From positions 1,550,001-1,614,000 of the forward strand of contig JAWPMN010000001.1 in assembly GCA_033344895.1 (NCBI GenBank): a stretch of 64,000 nt of DNA, read 5' to 3'. This document shows positions 61,780 through 64,000 of the stretch, one piece after another. Under the pieces are notes generated by a model, which saw only the letters and a program-made list of their open reading frames with translations, had not been told where the DNA came from and searched no databases. The number at the start of each line of letters is the position of its first letter. The stretch's first letter is position 1. This stretch comes from Alphaproteobacteria bacterium (GTDB lineage: Bacteria > Pseudomonadota > Alphaproteobacteria > UBA8366 > Aestuariispiraceae). The position numbers and the translations under genes were made by a program.

Positions 61780-63270
61780 TCACGCCGCCGCCTTCTCCTC
61801 GCGGCCGGTCTGAGCCTCCACCAGGCCCTCATGCAGGGCCTGGATCGTCGCGTCATGGTCCGACTGGTCGACGATGACCTGCAGGTCGACCTTGCGCATC
61901 ATGTCGTTGAAGCCGATCGGCTCGATCCCCGCCTTTTCCAGGGCGGAGAGGGCACGCAGCGCGAGGCCGGGCACCTTGAGATCGCGGCCGATGGCGGTGA
62001 CCAGCGACACGGTTCGGGTCGACAGGCGTGCGGTCGGGAATTCGGCCGCCAGATCCCGTTCCACGCGACGCAGCGCCTTGGGCGAAGCGGCCAGGAAATG
62101 GGTGATCGTGTTGGCGTTCGAACTCTTGGCGACGATATAGACCTTGTGCCGCTTCAGGCTGTTCAGGATGGCGGCGTCATAGCCCTTCACCCCGACCATG
62201 TCCGGCTCATAGAACTCGAAGGCATAAACCGTCTTGCGGCCGGCGACGATTTCCACGCCGGGATCGGTCTTCGGATGGTCGTCACGAATGACGGCACCCG
62301 GGTCGTCCGGCTCGAACGTGTTCTTCACACGCAGCGGAATGCCGTTCTGACGAAGCCCTTTCGCGGCGCTGGGATGGATCGCCTCCATGCCGATATTGGA
62401 CAACTGGTCCGCCACGTCATAGCTGGTCTCACGGATGGCCCGCACCTTGTCCTGACCGACCAGTTTCGGATCCGCCGAGGACAGGTGAAATTCCTTGTGG
62501 ATTACGGCTTCCTTGGCCCGCGTCCGCACGGCGATGCGCGACATGGTGACCTCGGTATAGCCGCGGTCATAGGATCGGACGAGGGATTCCGCGCAGCGGC
62601 AATAGCCGGTCACGATGGGCAGTTCGCGGCTGACATCGACGGTGTCGAACGCTTCGTCGATGGCTTCGTCGAAACCGGGAAGTTCGTCCTCGCGGCGCCA
62701 GCCGGTCAGGTCGACGAACCGGGCCTGAACCCCGTTCTCGCGCAGCAGCAGGGCCGTATTGTGGGCGGAATGGGCCTCGCCCAGTGACGCCAGCATCTCG
62801 CGCACCGTCATCAGGTGATCGCGCAGCTGGAAATGCCCGGAAGCGCAGAGCCGCTGCAGATCGATCAGGCAGTCCCGCACCCCGTCGACCCGTTCTTTGA
62901 CGAAGGAATCGGCCAGCCGGCGCGCCGGCGATGTCCCGAAGATCTCTTCATTGATCTCCAGCATCTTGCCCCGGGCCGCGCCCAGGGAATCGCCCCAGGC
63001 CCAATCGCTGTCGCTGTCCGCATAGAGCGCATAGACGCCGGACTCCCCGGTCTTCTTGTGCTCCAGCAGCGCGTCCGTGATGCCGGAATAGGCCGAAACG
63101 ACGACGATCCGGTTGTAGAGCGCGTCGCCTTTCCGGTTGCCGATCAGCACGTTGGACATGACCGCATCGGTCTGCCGGATGGAGGTTCCGCCCAGCTTTT
63201 CCACAGTGTGGTTGCCGGGCCGACGTTCGGGCTGATTGTCCTGGTCGCGATTGGGCATGGGATTTTCCAT
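61780..63270 (-). CDS. ask: Aspartate kinase, ectoine-pathway type
   Basis: A kinase of 496 residues of the Ask_Ect type. HTVEKLGGTSIRQTDAVMSNVL (Lys25) carries the kinase core, and IVVVSAYSGITDALLEHKK, TVREMLASLGEAHSAHNTALLL and YTEVTMSRIA follow. Two C-terminal ACT-like domains hold KVYIVAKSSNANTITHFLA and VSLVTAIGRDLKVPGLALRALSALEKAGIEPIGFNDMMRKVDLQVIVDQ. Such kinases supply aspartate phosphate for ectoine without feedback inhibition. It is the last gene after ectC (36 bases). The choice between ATG 63270 and 63258 is uncertain. Confidence 0.93.
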   Translation of the reverse strand: MENPMPNRDQDNQPERRPGNHTVEKLGGTSIRQTDAVMSNVLIGNRKGDALYNRIVVVSAYSGITDALLEHKKTGESGVYALYADSDSDWAWGDSLGAARGKMLEINEEIFGTSPARRLADSFVKERVDGVRDCLIDLQRLCASGHFQLRDHLMTVREMLASLGEAHSAHNTALLLRENGVQARFVDLTGWRREDELPGFDEAIDEAFDTVDVSRELPIVTGYCRCAESLVRSYDRGYTEVTMSRIAVRTRAKEAVIHKEFHLSSADPKLVGQDKVRAIRETSYDVADQLSNIGMEAIHPSAAKGLRQNGIPLRVKNTFEPDDPGAVIRDDHPKTDPGVEIVAGRKTVYAFEFYEPDMVGVKGYDAAILNSLKRHKVYIVAKSSNANTITHFLAASPKALRRVERDLAAEFPTARLSTRTVSLVTAIGRDLKVPGLALRALSALEKAGIEPIGFNDMMRKVDLQVIVDQSDHDATIQALHEGLVEAQTGREEKAAA

Positions 63271-63306
63271 CGTGTTAACGGTTACTTTGGGGGCCGTCGG
63301 TCGGGC

Positions 63307-63696
63307 TCACGCCGCGTCGGCGGGCGCGTAGGATCCGTCTTCGCGGTGCACTTCCGTGCCGGTCACCGGCGGGTTGAAGCAGCAGGCCAGGACCAGTTCG
63401 GTCTCGGCACGCAGCGTGTGGCGGTCGTGCTTGTCCAGCGCATACATCACACCGGGCTCGATCCGGTGCACTTCGCCGGTCGCCAGATCTTCGATGGAGC
63501 CGGTGCCGGAAACGCAGTACACGCTTTCAAAGTGATGCTTGTACTCGAAGGTATGTTCGCTATCGCCTTCGATGGTCGTGATATGGAAGCTGAACCCCAT
63601 ATTGTCGTCGGCCAGCAGCAGACGGACGCTTTCCCAACGCTGGTCGGCGATGCGTCGGTCGGACGCGCGGGCTTCATGCAGATTGCGGACGATCAT
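63307..63696 (-). CDS. ectC: L-ectoine synthase
   Basis: EctC, 129 residues, a cupin-fold enzyme that closes N-gamma-acetyl-diaminobutyrate to ectoine. [89 protein letters not shown] and the C-terminal [14 protein letters not shown] are diagnostic. It is followed by ask. EctC usually has about 130 residues, so it is complete. Confidence 0.98.
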   Translation of the reverse strand: MIVRNLHEARASDRRIADQRWESVRLLLADDNMGFSFHITTIEGDSEHTFEYKHHFESVYCVSGTGSIEDLATGEVHRIEPGVMYALDKHDRHTLRAETELVLACCFNPPVTGTEVHREDGSYAPADAA

Positions 63697-63720
63697 CTGT
63701 GTAATCCTTTCGATATCGTA

Positions 63721-64000
63721 TTATTCGGCGGCCGCCGGAATTTCGCGACCCATGACGGTCTGTACCGCCTCGGCCAGGGTGTTCAGGCCCACCTCGAACT
63801 GATCCATGGGGATGGTCAGCGGCGCCAGGATCTTCACCACCTCGTCATGGGCGCCCGACGTTTCGATGATCAGGCCGTTCTCGAAGCAGTGCTTGCAGAT
63901 CGCCGACGCCCGATCACCGGTCTCGACGTCGATGCCGCGGAACATGCCGCGCCCGCGCAGGCCCCAGCCAAAGGGCTCGGCGATGGCGGTCAGGCGGCTT
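63721..64000 (-). CDS. ectB: Diaminobutyrate-2-oxoglutarate transaminase (C-terminal part; continues beyond window)
   Basis: The frame is open at the right edge; only the last 93 or so residues are here. They read FGWGLRGRGMFRGIDVETGDRASAICKHCFENGLIIETSGAHDEVVKILAPLTIPMDQFEVGLNTLAEAVQTVM, matching EctB. EctB makes diaminobutyrate from aspartate semialdehyde. It ends 24 bases before ectC. ectA should lie further upstream outside the window. Confidence 0.93.
   Translation of the reverse strand, partial: SRLTAIAEPFGWGLRGRGMFRGIDVETGDRASAICKHCFENGLIIETSGAHDEVVKILAPLTIPMDQFEVGLNTLAEAVQTVMGREIPAAAE

Overview
The window is chromosomal DNA of a GC-rich alphaproteobacterium, most like Rhodospirillales. 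The evidence is gene order: addB-addA-trxA; corC-lnt-XRE regulator-metK-trmB followed by rimP-nusA-ylxR-infB-rbfA; miaB-phoH-ybeY; and trpB-trpA-accD-folC. A MucR-type regulator, a Fur without the CxxC pair and an ornithine-lipid operon agree with this. Ectoine genes at the right edge, plus distant relatives of the DMSP lyase DddP and the ectoine hydroxylase EctD, suggest a marine or salt-exposed organism. No rRNA, tRNA, CRISPR array, prophage or transposase gene was seen.

Layout. 1-5.1 kb, plus strand: recombination helicase-nuclease AddAB and thioredoxin, ending in a two-way terminator. 5.1-27.7 kb, mostly minus strand: the rimP-nusA-infB-rbfA operon with an apparent leader attenuator; trmB, metK and an XRE regulator; lnt, corC, ybeY, phoH, miaB; a fur-olsB-olsA operon; mucR; tsaB-rimI; a plus-strand NodB-fold protein; a glucosaminidase; an Nfu scaffold; a universal stress protein. 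27.8-32.2 kb: trpBA-accD-folC. 32.4-45.5 kb: more accessory content, with an unknown protein, a DddP-like M24 protein, cysK, a ThiF/MoeB protein, paired palindromic repeats, a lower-GC membrane protein, zapE, an outer-membrane barrel, an SDR, and a gntR/EctD-like dioxygenase/SAF-oxidoreductase operon next to an SLC13 transporter. 45.7-55.7 kb: two membrane proteins and a lipoprotein, an orphan histidine kinase, TPR proteins, two hydrolases and htpG. 55.7-56.3 kb: a small GIY-YIG nuclease gene set tightly between inverted-pair palindromes. 56.3-60.1 kb: pnp, rpsO and truB, displaced from rbfA. 60.3-64 kb: a Tat-exported amine oxidase and the ectoine genes ectB (cut by the window edge), ectC and ask.

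Most genes are core: translation, tRNA and rRNA maturation, envelope lipids and cofactors. The best candidates for something undescribed are the GIY-YIG gene inside REPIN-like inverted pairs (a fourth pair lies 5.4 kb away), a tandem 25/26-bp repeat in the metK leader, the rimP leader attenuator, and the GntR-controlled EctD-like operon. All coordinates and motifs were read by eye. Functions rest on family resemblance, not on a database search.
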